In this document: positions 45,543-53,686 of the stretch, one piece after another | Position numbering within the stretch: the first letter of the stretch is position 1 | How the letters are laid out: each line of letters opens with the position of its first letter | NCBI GenBank assembly: GCA_021298355.1 | Contig: JAJTEH010000032.1 | Coordinates: 1-64,000 of the forward strand | Direction of reading: 5' to 3' | DNA from: Flammeovirgaceae bacterium | GTDB taxonomy: Bacteria > Bacteroidota > Bacteroidia > Cytophagales > Cyclobacteriaceae | Length of the DNA: 64,000 bases | Translations under genes and position numbers: made by a program | The notes under the pieces: model-generated | What the model saw: the letters and a program-made list of their open reading frames with translations, nothing else | Told to the model about the DNA's origin: nothing | Databases searched by the model: none

Positions 45543-46376
45543 TTACTTTAGAATACTAAGAAAAGTGGCCCCGAGGTTGTCTACAATAATTTTTCTGTAT
45601 CTAACCGATTTTCTATAGTCGGCCGTTAGAAATTCGTTCCAAGGTAAATCCCAATCAGTTTGTTTACTCATGATGAAGCCCAACTCTTCTGAAGCTCCGA
45701 AATTTACGTTTTGTCTTTTTACTGGAAGTTGTTTGCGTGTTGCATCTATATACTCTGTAAAATCGAGCACAGTAAATAACTTAGGCCCACCCGAAAGTTC
45801 TTTTAATATTTCACCTCCGGAGTTTGCATAGCTTATCTTAAGGTTAGGTGCGTGTTCCTTTTTTATTTTTTCGATTACCTTAACATGGGTAGATCCGGCA
45901 ATTACTTTTGCATTATACCCTGAAAGTGTCTTCGTTAATTCGGTTAAAGATGAAATTGAGGGGGCATCTTTATGGGTGAGCATTACCACGGGGTTAGTCA
46001 TAAATGACGGTGTAAATTTCAAAATCTTTTTACGCTCTTCTGTTACCGTTACATTGGTAATGCCCATTATGTTGGGTGTGTTTTGTGTGGTCGATAAAAA
46101 GTTAGGAAAGATTTGTTCTTTGGCTGCGTAGTTAACGGTTAGTGTTTTTCCATATTTATCTTTCACAAATTTGGTAAAGTCTTCTAAAATATCGGCACAA
46201 ACTCCTTTCATTTTGCCGGTTGCTTCATCTTTGTAAATAAGGCCGGGTTGTTCGTAATAGATAACGGTAAGTGTTCCGCCCGCTGATTTAACTTTTGCCC
46301 AGCTATCCCCTGTGTATTTCTGTGCCTTCGCTTGTAATGAGCATAAAGCGAAAACTACTATCCAGATGTTTTTCAT
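45543..46376 (-). CDS. Extracellular solute-binding protein, family 3
   Basis: A 277-residue periplasmic binding protein with signal peptide NIWIVVFALCSLQAKAQ. It shows the family 3 (amino-acid-type) plan: the first lobe GGTLTVIYYEQPGLIYKDEA and GVCADILEDFTKFVKDKYGK, the crossing segment NIMGITNVTVTEERKKILKF, then TPSFMTNPVVMLTHKDAPSI, and the second lobe KVIAGSTHVKVIEKIKKEHA with ELGFIMSKQTDWDLPWNEFL. No ABC permease or ATPase gene is nearby, so it may act with a distant transporter or as a sensor. The frame extends to 46631 upstream, but the signal peptide fixes ATG 46376. A truncated paralogue lies downstream. Confidence 0.9.
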   Translation of the reverse strand: MKNIWIVVFALCSLQAKAQKYTGDSWAKVKSAGGTLTVIYYEQPGLIYKDEATGKMKGVCADILEDFTKFVKDKYGKTLTVNYAAKEQIFPNFLSTTQNTPNIMGITNVTVTEERKKILKFTPSFMTNPVVMLTHKDAPSISSLTELTKTLSGYNAKVIAGSTHVKVIEKIKKEHAPNLKISYANSGGEILKELSGGPKLFTVLDFTEYIDATRKQLPVKRQNVNFGASEELGFIMSKQTDWDLPWNEFLTADYRKSVRYRKIIVDNLGATFLSILK

Positions 46377-46434
46377 AGTTTTTAAGTTATTGGTCGATGC
46401 TAATATAGCTCGTCCGTTGGAATAAAAAAATTGA

Positions 46435-47673
46435 TTATCCTTCACTAGCAGGTATTTGCGCAATTGCTTGTGCCGCCATGTATGCGGTTGTCCAGGCCGA
46501 TTGAAAGTTAAATCCTCCGGTTTCGCCATCAATGTCCAACACTTCGCCTGCAAAAAACAAGTTGGGTTTAACTTTGCTTTGCATAGATGGTAATTCAATT
46601 TCGGATAATGGAATTCCTCCACAGGTAACAAATTCTTCTTTAAATGTGGTTTTACCCAGAATGGAGAACCTACAGCGCAAAACTTGCTCCATTAGTTTAT
46701 TAGATTGGCGAAGCGCAATTTCCGACCATATTTTTGTTGGTTCTATTGCTGCCTCTTCGCATAATTTTTCCCACAATCTTTGTGGTAGGTTAAATAGCGG
46801 ATGCTTAGCTATAATTTGTTTTGGGTGTTGTTGGCGATAGGCCTCTGTTTTTGTTTTAAAGCTTTGTTCGGTTTCGGTGCCGGTCCAATTTACTAATGCA
46901 TAAAAGGTATACTTTCTTTCAAATAAATATTCTGCTGCCCAGGCCGAAAGTTTAATAACGGCCGGACCACTTAACCCCCAATGGGTTATCAGTAACGGAC
47001 CTGTATAAGCAAATTTACTGCCTTCAATTTTTACTTCTGCCTGTGCTACACTAATGCCCATTAATTCTTTAAATCTTTTTTCTTTTTCGTTGAACGTAAA
47101 CAAAGATGGAATCGGTGGTTTTATAGTGTGGCCCGTATCTTTTAACCAATCGTAATGTTGTACACCTGCATTTCCGCCTATGGCGATCAATACTTTTTTA
47201 GCTATAATTTTTTCTTTTTGGTTGATGGTTATTTGCCAGGTATTACCCTTAAAAATTACTGAGCTTACTTCTGCTTTCGTGCGTATTTCTATTTTTCTTG
47301 CAGCTGCTTCTTGTAAAAAAGTTTGAACAATGGTTTCCGATGAATCGGTTACCGGAAACATGCGGCCATCTTCTTCTGTCTTTAGTTTCACTTTTCTTTT
47401 TTCGAACCACGCCACCACATCTTTAGCCTGAAAATGCTGAAAGAGTTGTCTTAGTGTTTTCTCTCCTCGTGGATAATGCTTCGATAATGGTTTTGCCTCA
47501 AAGCAATGGTGTGTAACGTTGCATCTACCTCCTCCTGATATACTAACTTTTGTAAGTAGCTTGGGTGTTTTTTCCACAATCACAATTTTCCACGTTGGTT
47601 TTGCAGTTGCAACTTCAATTGCGGCAAAAAATCCAGCTGCTCCTCCGCCTACTATCACAACATCGTATAACAT
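46435..47673 (-). CDS. NAD(P)/FAD-dependent oxidoreductase (HI0933/BaiN family)
   Basis: A 412-residue flavoprotein of the HI0933/BaiN-RdsA family. It opens with the FAD-binding motif VVIVGGGAAGFFAAIEVA, then VEKTPKLLTKVSISGGGRCN with the family-specific SGGGRCNVTH, YPRGEKTLRQLFQHF, EEDGRMFPVTDSSETIV, and YTGPLLITHWGLSGPAVIKL, and ends with the second FAD contact FFAGEVLDIDGETGGFNFQS. Members reduce unsaturated or acyl substrates, but the physiological substrate is generally unknown. Length is standard. It is divergent from the LAB_N gene. Confidence 0.94.
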   Translation of the reverse strand: MLYDVVIVGGGAAGFFAAIEVATAKPTWKIVIVEKTPKLLTKVSISGGGRCNVTHHCFEAKPLSKHYPRGEKTLRQLFQHFQAKDVVAWFEKRKVKLKTEEDGRMFPVTDSSETIVQTFLQEAAARKIEIRTKAEVSSVIFKGNTWQITINQKEKIIAKKVLIAIGGNAGVQHYDWLKDTGHTIKPPIPSLFTFNEKEKRFKELMGISVAQAEVKIEGSKFAYTGPLLITHWGLSGPAVIKLSAWAAEYLFERKYTFYALVNWTGTETEQSFKTKTEAYRQQHPKQIIAKHPLFNLPQRLWEKLCEEAAIEPTKIWSEIALRQSNKLMEQVLRCRFSILGKTTFKEEFVTCGGIPLSEIELPSMQSKVKPNLFFAGEVLDIDGETGGFNFQSAWTTAYMAAQAIAQIPASEG

Positions 47674-47729
47674 GTTTCTAATATTTGGTTAATAAATTAT
47701 CCAAATGCTTTTTGTTGTTTTGCAGATTC

Positions 47730-48359
47730 ATGGAGTTCATCAGGCAATATTGGTTATTTGGTTTGGGCTTTTTTGCACAGGCATTATTTGGCACGCGTTT
47801 GCTCATCCAATTGTTTTTATCCGAAAAAGCGGGTCGCGTGGTTTCGCCTGTTATTTTCTGGCAAATTAGTTTATTCGCTTCATTTCTTTTTTTCGTTTAT
47901 GGCGTGTTGCGGCAAGATGCCGTTATTTTATTGGGTCAAACCCTTTCTTATTTTATTTACATCCGCAATTTACAATTGAAAAAAGCCTGGATGGAAATTC
48001 CTTTTCTGATTAGAGCGGTCGTTTTTCTTCAACCTTTTGTTTCGTGGTCGTGGTTGTTATACACAGGCAAAGCATCTTTAATTTTAAATGAAACCGGTTA
48101 TGCTGATTTTGTGGTGATGCTCGGGGCAGTAGGGCAATTAACCCTTAATCTTCGGTACTTATACCAGTGGTATTTTTCTGAAAAACAAAAAGAATCGGTT
48201 TTGCCTTTTGGTTTTTGGGTTATTAGTGCGTTGGCCTCCATGTTAATAGTGTGGTATGGTTTTCATCGTAACGATCCGGTGCTACTCGTATCGCAAAGCA
48301 TGGGTTTACTTGTTTACTTGCGAAATATGTTTTTGTTGAAGATGAGGCAAAAACAGTAA
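47730..48359 (+). CDS. LAB_N (lipid-A-disaccharide synthase N-terminal domain) membrane protein
   Basis: A 209-residue membrane protein built from two copies of the LAB_N domain. The first copy is FFAQALFGTRLLIQLFLSEK, VVSPVIFWQISLFASFLFFV and ILLGQTLSYFIYIRNLQL; the second is GAVGQLTLNLRYLYQWYFSE, VLPFGFWVISALASMLIVWY and LLVSQSMGLLVYLRNMFLL. Each has three helices. The domain occurs fused to LpxB in some bacteria and alone in others, often near lipid-linked sugar transferases; its own activity is unclear. The start ATG 47730 is chosen because it precedes the first helix. The methyltransferase follows 9 bp later. Confidence 0.9.
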   Translation: MEFIRQYWLFGLGFFAQALFGTRLLIQLFLSEKAGRVVSPVIFWQISLFASFLFFVYGVLRQDAVILLGQTLSYFIYIRNLQLKKAWMEIPFLIRAVVFLQPFVSWSWLLYTGKASLILNETGYADFVVMLGAVGQLTLNLRYLYQWYFSEKQKESVLPFGFWVISALASMLIVWYGFHRNDPVLLVSQSMGLLVYLRNMFLLKMRQKQ

Positions 48360-48368
48360 TTTTAATAG

Positions 48369-49583
48369 ATGAACAATTTTGTTACCGCGCTACTTCACCC
48401 GGAAGTACAACATTATTTACAAGAAAATGCGCTGGCCGATCCTGTAGAAATTGCCCTGAAGAATATTGTTATTCAACACATTCGTTCTGCAGAATTAGCC
48501 AATCAAATCAAACAAAAACAAAAGGCCGAGAAAAAACTTCCGCTTTACTTCAATACTCAACATATCATTTATCCTAAAGGTATTTCCATCGAACAATGTT
48601 CATCCGAAGCTACGGCATTAGTAAAAGTAAACTTGATGAAACAGTTTATACCAAACGACTTCATCAGTTTTGCAGATTTAACAGGTGGTTTCGGGGTTGA
48701 TACTTTTTTTATCGGCCAACATTTTGAAAAAATAGTTTACGTAGAACCCAATGATGAATTGCTGGCCATCGCCCGACACAACCATCAGGTTTTGTATTTT
48801 AAAAATGCAGTATATCAAAACATAAACGCTGAAGAGTTTATCCATCAAACTAAGGAAAATTTCTCTTTACTCTATATCGATCCATCCCGAAGAAGAGAAG
48901 ACCAAAAAGTACACAGCCTGGCAGATTGCTCGCCCGATGTTGTGGCTTTACTACCAACCTTGCTAAGAAAAGCCAAAGAAGTTTGGATTAAAACTTCTCC
49001 TTTACTTGATATTGATGCAGCTTGCCAACAATTAAAATTTGTAAGCGATGTGTTTGTTATTTCAATTAAAAACGAATGTAAAGAAGTGGTTTATCGTTGT
49101 GTACAAGAACAAACTCTTTCCATAAAGAAACATTTTATACTGGCTGATGAGAAAGGTTCTATTCTCTATCAAAACTTTTTTACCAAAGAAGAAGAAAGTG
49201 CCATTAAAATCCAGTATCAAAACACGCAAAACTTTATATACGAGCCCGATGTTGCTTTATTAAAAGCAGGCGCTTTTCAATGGATTGCTAAAGAATTTAA
49301 TTTGAATAAGATTGCTTTGCATACTCACTTATATACATCCAATAAGTTGATTGAAAACTTTCCGGGTCGTGTTTTTAAAATTACACAGTTGTTAAAAGCT
49401 GATGCTTCGGAGGTTCATGCCTATATTCCCGACAGAAAAGCAAACATCATAACGCGCAACTATCCGTTAAAGCCGGAACAACTCAAACAAAAATTAAAAC
49501 TGATGGATGGTGGCTCGCACTACTTGTTGGCTTACAGCGAAGAAAAAAAGAAACAACTTGTGTTGGCAGAAAGAATCAAATAA
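48369..49583 (+). CDS. Class I SAM-dependent methyltransferase (THUMP-like)
   Basis: A 404-residue predicted RNA or nucleic-acid methyltransferase. The Rossmann SAM-binding core is FADLTGGFGVDTFFIGQHFE, then IVYVEPNDELLAIARHNHQV; the catalytic-type motif is SLLYIDPSRRREDQKVHSLA. The N-terminal helical part (PEVQHYLQENALADPVEIAL) and the C-terminal THUMP-like part (FPGRVFKITQLLKADASEVH) match a Bacteroidota protein of this layout. The target base is unknown. It follows the LAB_N gene by 9 bp, and its 3' end overlaps a small gene on the other strand by 8 bp. Confidence 0.88.
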   Translation: MNNFVTALLHPEVQHYLQENALADPVEIALKNIVIQHIRSAELANQIKQKQKAEKKLPLYFNTQHIIYPKGISIEQCSSEATALVKVNLMKQFIPNDFISFADLTGGFGVDTFFIGQHFEKIVYVEPNDELLAIARHNHQVLYFKNAVYQNINAEEFIHQTKENFSLLYIDPSRRREDQKVHSLADCSPDVVALLPTLLRKAKEVWIKTSPLLDIDAACQQLKFVSDVFVISIKNECKEVVYRCVQEQTLSIKKHFILADEKGSILYQNFFTKEEESAIKIQYQNTQNFIYEPDVALLKAGAFQWIAKEFNLNKIALHTHLYTSNKLIENFPGRVFKITQLLKADASEVHAYIPDRKANIITRNYPLKPEQLKQKLKLMDGGSHYLLAYSEEKKKQLVLAERIK

Positions 49584-49755
49584 ACCACTGCAACAAAAAT
49601 AATAAAGCAGCAATTGAGCCATAGAGTTTAATCACTTTCAGTCTGTCTTGTCGGTGTTCCCACCACAACACCACCCAAGGTTTGTACAAACCAATCAGCA
49701 ATAAAATTACGCTGAATATTGCTGTAAACTGAATTAACAAGTGAACAAAATACAT
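49576..49755 (-). CDS. Small membrane protein, 59 aa
   Basis: A 59-residue frame opposite the gap between the methyltransferase gene and mfd. It begins MYFVHLLIQFTAIFSVILLL, continues IGLYKPWVVLWWEHRQDRLK and ends VIKLYGSIAALLFLLQWFI. Two hydrophobic helices flank a conserved-looking cytoplasmic-type segment (GLYKPWVVLWW with RLKVIKLYG) that recurs in small Bacteroidota proteins as far as I recall. The function is unknown. It overlaps the methyltransferase stop by 8 bp and is divergent from mfd. Confidence 0.75.
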   Translation of the reverse strand: MYFVHLLIQFTAIFSVILLLIGLYKPWVVLWWEHRQDRLKVIKLYGSIAALLFLLQWFI

Positions 49756-49813
49756 GTTGTTAAATTACTAAAATTAAGATTAGAATAGTTAGGGTTGTTT
49801 TACACCCTATCTT

Positions 49814-49821
49814 TATCTTTG
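49814..49821 (+). promoter_or_regulatory. Promoter -7 element for mfd
   Basis: TATCTTTG is a perfect TAnnTTTG element 18 bp before the GTG start of mfd. The upstream TTTG box is weak (GTTG at 49794), so only the -7 element is called. Confidence 0.45.
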
Positions 49822-49839
49822 CGCTCTTTGTTGTAAAAA

Positions 49840-52800
49840 GTGAAGGCGAGCGATTTTTTAAGTATGTACACAGCGGATGGTTTCGTGAAAACCGTAGCCG
49901 CAGGAGTTGCTGCACCCTCACCACAAAATGTTCGCATCAAAGGTTTACACGGCAGTTTAGATAGTGTATATGTTGCAGCGAGTTTTAAGTTGCATCCTGC
50001 CGATTATTGGATTGTACTACAAGACCGCGAAGAAGCACAGTATTTTCTTAACGACTTACAAAATTTGCTTAATCGCGAGATTTTGTTTTTTCCGATGTCG
50101 TACAAAAGGCCGTACGAGTATGACGAGGTAGAAAACGCAAACGTATTACAACGCACCGAAACACTCAACAAACTCGCCACTAAAACAAAGCCCGAAATTG
50201 TTGTTACTTATCCCGAAGCCTTAGGCGAGAAAGTAATTACCAGACGAACACTTTCTTCTAAAACATTTACCGTTACAAAAGGAGAAAACCTCGATGTGAA
50301 TTTTCTGGAAGAATTTTTACACGAATCGGGTTTCGAAAAAACAGATTTTGTTTATGAAGCCGGACAATTTGCTGTACGCGGAGGTATTGTAGATGTCTTT
50401 TCTTTCTCGTACGAGTTACCCTATCGCATCGAACTTTTCGGAAGCGAAATTGATAGCATTCGTTCGTTCGAACCGGGCTCGCAATTATCCGTTGATGTGG
50501 TAGAAACCATCAACCTCGTTCCTAATTTACAAAGCGTTCTACATAAAGATGATCACCAGGTTATCACAGAATTTATTTCGCCTAAAACTATCTGGTGGAT
50601 AAAAGACACCCAACAGATTTTCGATTTGGTAGATAAAAACTTCGAAAAAGTTTTGTGGGCCTATAATCAAAACAATAAATCGAAAGCCAATCTCATTCTT
50701 CCTCCGGAAGATTTGTTCGCCACAAAAGAGTTTTTCATTTCAGCTTTCAAACAATTTACTTGTGTTGAGTTTGGCAACAGAACATATTTAGAGGCGCAAC
50801 AAACTTTCGAAATTCAATCTTCCGGTCAACCTTCGTTCAATAAAAATTTCGATTTACTTTCGGCTAATCTGGCGGAGTTACGCGATAAAGGATTTCATAA
50901 TTTTATTTCGGCAGAAGCCGAGCGACAACTCGATCGGTTGCACAGTATTTTTTCAGAAATTAACGCTCAGGTAAAGTTTCAGGGTTTGCACTTTTCGTTG
51001 CGCGGTGGTTTTATCGATGCCAATACCAAATTAGTTTGTTATACCGATCATCAAATTTTCGAACGCTTTCATCGGTACAAAGCCAAAGAAAAGTTTACCA
51101 AATCGAAAGCCTTAACCCTGCGCGATCTTTATACTTTACAACCCGGAGATTTTGTAACACACATTGATTACGGTATTGCCAAATTTGCGGGGCTGGAAAA
51201 AAAAGAAGTAAACGGACACGAACAAGAAGCCATCCGTTTAATTTTCAGAGATGACGATTTGCTCTATGTAAGCATTCATGCGCTGCACAAAATTTCTAAA
51301 TACACAGGCAAAGAAGGCACACCGCCTGTGATGAACAAACTAGGCACACAAGAGTGGGAAAACAAAAAGGCCAAGGTTAAGAAACAAGTTAAAGACATCG
51401 CGAAAGAACTTATCGCCTTATATGCCAAACGCAAGAGCGCACCAGGCTTTGGTTTTTCTCCTGATAGTTACTTGCAGGCTGAGTTAGAATCATCTTTCAT
51501 TTATGAAGATACGCCTGATCAGGCCAAAGCTACAGAAGATGTAAAACGCGACATGGAGCAAGCACACCCCATGGACAGGTTAGTGTGTGGCGATGTTGGT
51601 TTTGGAAAAACAGAAGTGGCCATACGCGCTGCTTTTAAAGCTGTGGCCGATAGCAAACAAGTAGCTGTTTTAGTGCCAACAACTATTTTGGCTTATCAGC
51701 ATTATAGAACGTTTAGTGAACGATTAAAAGGGCTGCCTGCTCGCGTTGAATATGTGTCTCGCTTTAGAAGCGATAAAGAAATTAAAGAAACACTCAAACG
51801 TGTTAAGGAAGGTGAAGTAGATATTTTAATTGGCACACACCGTGTGGTAAGCAAAGACATTGAGTTTAAAAATTTAGGTTTACTCATAATCGATGAAGAA
51901 CAAAAGTTTGGTGTTAAAACCAAAGACAAGCTAAAAGAAATGAAAGTAAATGTAGATGTGCTAACACTTTCTGCAACGCCCATTCCGCGCACACTTCATT
52001 TTTCTTTAATGGGCGCACGCGATTTAAGTATTATTGCTACACCTCCACCTAATCGCCAACCGGTTACAACCGAGTTGCACACGTTTAACGAAGTATTAAT
52101 TCGCGATGCTGTAAGTTATGAGTTAAAGCGTGGGGGTCAGGTTTTCTTTGTACACAATCGCGTAAGCGATATTGAATCTATTGCTAACATCATTTACAAA
52201 TTAGTTCCCGATTGCCGCATCACCATAGCACATGGTCAAATGGAAGGGCACCAGCTTGAAAAAGCTATGTTAAAATTTGTTGAGGGAGAATATGATGTAT
52301 TGGTTTCAACTAACATTATCGAGTCGGGTTTAGATATTCCCAATGCCAATACAATTATCATTAATCAAGCACACATGTTTGGTTTGTCTGACTTACACCA
52401 GATGCGTGGGCGTGTGGGCAGATCTAATAAAAAAGCATATTGTTACTTGTTAACACAGCCTACTTCTGTTCTTTCATCCGACTCGCGTAAGCGTTTAGCT
52501 GCACTGGAAGAATTTACTGAATTAGGTGATGGCTTTAAAGTAGCCATGCGTGATTTAGATATTCGCGGAGCCGGTAATTTATTAGGTGCAGAACAAAGTG
52601 GTTTCATCAATGATTTGGGTTATGAAACCTATCACAAAGTTTTAGATGATGCTATTCAGGAATTGAAAGAAACAGAGTTTAGAGATTTGTTTGCTAATGA
52701 ACTGGCCGAGAAAGCAAAAATTTTGGTGCAAGACTGTGTGATTGAAACCGATCTGGAAATTTTAATTCCGGATGCTTACGTAAGCAACATCAGCGAGCGA

Positions 52801-53211
52801 TTGGGTTTGTATGCGAGATTAGATAACATAAAGGACGAGGAGCAGCTCTCTCGTTTTAAAGAAGAAATGAAAGATCGTTTTGGAGCTATACCAGAACCTG
52901 TGGAAGAATTGATACATTCCGTACGTTTGCGTTGGTTAGGAGAAAAACTAGGTTTCGAAAAAATCTCGCTGAAAAACGAAAGAATGCGGGCTTACTTTGT
53001 TAGTAATAAAGACCAGTATTTTTCATCGCCCGTATTCGGTAAAATTTTGCAGTACGTGCAAAATCATAACAAAGTATGTAAGCTGAAAGACCAGGCCGGC
53101 AAAGCCATGTTGGTTATCGAGCATGTAAAAAGCGTAAATCAGGCCATTGAAATTTTCTCTCACATGCAGGATTTCGAATTCAAATCTTCTAAAGAAATTT
53201 CATCCAGATAA
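49840..53211 (+). CDS. mfd: Transcription-repair coupling factor Mfd
   Basis: Mfd removes RNA polymerase stalled at DNA lesions and recruits UvrA. The 1123-residue protein has the UvrB-homology N-terminal part (EILFFPMSYKRPYEYDEVEN), the RNA-polymerase-interacting domain QPGDFVTHIDYGIAKFAGLE, and the RecG-like translocase: Walker A VCGDVGFGKTEVAIRAAF, the DEEQ box LLIIDEEQKFGVK, TLSATPIPRTLHFSLMGARD, STNIIESGLDIPNANTIIIN and QMRGRVGRSNKKAYCYLL. A TRCF C-terminal domain that binds UvrA ends it. Length is normal. The start is GTG 49840. It ends by overlapping a small convergent gene by 52 bp. Confidence 0.97.
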   Translation: MKASDFLSMYTADGFVKTVAAGVAAPSPQNVRIKGLHGSLDSVYVAASFKLHPADYWIVLQDREEAQYFLNDLQNLLNREILFFPMSYKRPYEYDEVENANVLQRTETLNKLATKTKPEIVVTYPEALGEKVITRRTLSSKTFTVTKGENLDVNFLEEFLHESGFEKTDFVYEAGQFAVRGGIVDVFSFSYELPYRIELFGSEIDSIRSFEPGSQLSVDVVETINLVPNLQSVLHKDDHQVITEFISPKTIWWIKDTQQIFDLVDKNFEKVLWAYNQNNKSKANLILPPEDLFATKEFFISAFKQFTCVEFGNRTYLEAQQTFEIQSSGQPSFNKNFDLLSANLAELRDKGFHNFISAEAERQLDRLHSIFSEINAQVKFQGLHFSLRGGFIDANTKLVCYTDHQIFERFHRYKAKEKFTKSKALTLRDLYTLQPGDFVTHIDYGIAKFAGLEKKEVNGHEQEAIRLIFRDDDLLYVSIHALHKISKYTGKEGTPPVMNKLGTQEWENKKAKVKKQVKDIAKELIALYAKRKSAPGFGFSPDSYLQAELESSFIYEDTPDQAKATEDVKRDMEQAHPMDRLVCGDVGFGKTEVAIRAAFKAVADSKQVAVLVPTTILAYQHYRTFSERLKGLPARVEYVSRFRSDKEIKETLKRVKEGEVDILIGTHRVVSKDIEFKNLGLLIIDEEQKFGVKTKDKLKEMKVNVDVLTLSATPIPRTLHFSLMGARDLSIIATPPPNRQPVTTELHTFNEVLIRDAVSYELKRGGQVFFVHNRVSDIESIANIIYKLVPDCRITIAHGQMEGHQLEKAMLKFVEGEYDVLVSTNIIESGLDIPNANTIIINQAHMFGLSDLHQMRGRVGRSNKKAYCYLLTQPTSVLSSDSRKRLAALEEFTELGDGFKVAMRDLDIRGAGNLLGAEQSGFINDLGYETYHKVLDDAIQELKETEFRDLFANELAEKAKILVQDCVIETDLEILIPDAYVSNISERLGLYARLDNIKDEEQLSRFKEEMKDRFGAIPEPVEELIHSVRLRWLGEKLGFEKISLKNERMRAYFVSNKDQYFSSPVFGKILQYVQNHNKVCKLKDQAGKAMLVIEHVKSVNQAIEIFSHMQDFEFKSSKEISSR

Positions 53212-53429
53212 GGTTCCAGGCCTATTGGTTTGTCAAAAGCATTTATCATCAACACCTTTCTGTAAGTTGGCGAATAAAAAACTTCTGCGAAAAATCCACC
53301 AGCATCGTACAAAAAAACCTTACAATCCGCCACCATGCGCTGTACCAAGTACGTACTGTTATACGTAATTACATCACACTTTTTGTCGAAAGTCATCACC
53401 CTAAACTCCGATAACGTACACATATACAC
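53160..53429 (-). CDS. Small conserved-looking hypothetical protein
   Basis: An 89-residue frame convergent with mfd, overlapping its last 52 bp. It reads TFDKKCDVITYNSTYLVQRM, ADCKVFLYDAGGFFAEVFYS and FDKPIGLEPYLDEISLEDL. The order of a DKxC segment, a YxxxFFxEVxY hairpin and a final LEPYLDEI resembles a family of short proteins common in Cytophagales, whose function is unknown. An inner ATG at 53396 is an alternative start. The overlap with mfd is unusual, so this is a probable rather than certain gene. Confidence 0.65.
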   Translation of the reverse strand: MYMCTLSEFRVMTFDKKCDVITYNSTYLVQRMVADCKVFLYDAGGFFAEVFYSPTYRKVLMINAFDKPIGLEPYLDEISLEDLNSKSCM

Positions 53430-53629
53430 ATTTTTTAAACAATCTTCGCTTACATGATAGAATACCGTGCCAATCGTTTAAATCCTTTGTTTTAGAATTT
53501 TACCGACATTTTCGGCCTTTCGTCTATATATTTTATTCCCAAAACAGGAAATGTTGTTCTCAAAAACAATAGCTTATAAAACAGTGCGTTAAGAGATTGT
53601 TTTAACAGTCATTATTTAAGCGATTGTCT

Positions 53630-53662
53630 TTTGGAATTGGTAATCAGTTATCATTATATTAG
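53630..53662 (+). promoter_or_regulatory. Putative promoter of gldJ
   Basis: TTTG at 53630-53633, a 21-bp spacer and TATATTAG at 53655-53662 (one mismatch to TAnnTTTG) precede the gldJ ATG by 24 bp. The 200 bp further upstream hold no recognisable gene. Confidence 0.55.
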
Positions 53663-53686
53663 CGTTCCTTTTTAAAATTTATTACA

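Noticed and set aside
53147-53368. 73-codon plus-strand frame at the end of mfd
   Set aside because: It overlaps mfd in another frame and the minus-strand gene 53160-53429, and the peptide looks random.
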